From: a virus
Direction: 5' to 3' (one strand)
IMG/VR virus record: IMGVR_UViG_3300008107_001254
Span: 1-31,407 of that record
DNA length: 31,407 nucleotides
The translations under genes were made by a program, and so were the position numbers. Shown here piece by piece: positions 31,243 through 31,407 of the stretch (its first letter is position 1; every line of letters begins with the position of its first letter). The notes beneath the pieces were generated by a model that saw only the letters and a program-made list of their open reading frames with translations, searched no databases and was not told where the DNA came from.

Positions 31243-31407
31243 ATGGCTAACAAATTATTAATATCAGAAAACAAATTAAAGTCATTTACCAATATCAATA
31301 AGAATGTTGATATTGATGCAATCAGAGCCGAGATTGGAATTGCACAAGACATTCATCTACAACCGTTATTGGGAACAAAGTTTTATGACCATTTATTGGA
31401 CCAAATT
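31243..31407 (+). CDS. Head-tail connector protein, N-terminal part (partial)
   Basis: From ATG 31243 the frame stays open to the window end (55 codons): MANKLLISENKLKSFTNINK, then NVDIDAIRAEIGIAQDIHLQ and PLLGTKFYDHLLDQI. Portal-adjacent proteins with LISE..LK.FT and QDIHLQPLLGTKFY are known in Bacteroidota phages as head-tail adaptors (DUF6712-like). Beginning 9 bp after the portal stop, it fits that role. The gene continues outside the window. Confidence 0.7.
   Translation, partial: MANKLLISENKLKSFTNINKNVDIDAIRAEIGIAQDIHLQPLLGTKFYDHLLDQI

Overview
This window is a stretch of a tailed double-stranded DNA phage (Caudoviricetes) that probably infects a member of the Bacteroidota, perhaps a flavobacterium. 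The evidence for a phage is a nearly continuous rightward late module: terminase small and large subunits, tail proteins, tape measure, prohead protease, scaffold, major capsid protein, portal and a head-tail connector. The evidence for the host is indirect. The DNA is very AT-rich, most genes lack a Shine-Dalgarno sequence and have A/T-rich start regions, and several intergenic sites match the Bacteroidota promoter (-33 TTTG, 18-20 bp spacer, -7 TAnnTTTG).

Layout. Positions 1-66 hold the end of a rightward gene. Positions 110-647 carry two small leftward genes. Positions 648-1136 carry no convincing protein gene. They hold back-to-back promoters, two palindromes and a GC-richer block (778-1070) that looks like a structured RNA. 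From 1137 everything reads rightward. First come small or early-type genes (a DUF3820-like protein, a PD-(D/E)XK-like protein, a zinc-finger/HTH protein, a sigma-like factor, an FkbM methyltransferase, a D12 adenine methyltransferase and two CxC/CxxC mini-proteins). Then terminase small subunit, a GT2 glycosyltransferase and terminase large subunit (5598-7951). A long tail and adsorption block follows (7965-25249), ending with the tape measure. It includes a glycine/serine/threonine-rich fibre, a lectin-like domain, a delta-60 propeller protein and a Thr-Pro-linker multidomain protein. Last is the head block (25251-31407).

How it may work together. The sigma-like factor is a candidate driver of late transcription. 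A recurring element near AATTTATATTTAATAATA precedes several structural genes, and strong hairpin terminators follow the capsid gene and the 28826 gene. The tail proteins probably form a baseplate and receptor-binding apparatus built from interchangeable modules.

Most unusual points: the candidate structured RNA with divergent promoters; an apparent absence of GATC, CATG and GANTC from the whole window; a skewed context for every CCWGG and CCGG site found; and three genes each split between two frames (T9 run at 8484, an ACA repeat near 13370, an A4 run at 26092), which are either programmed frameshifts or sequence errors. All counts were made by eye.
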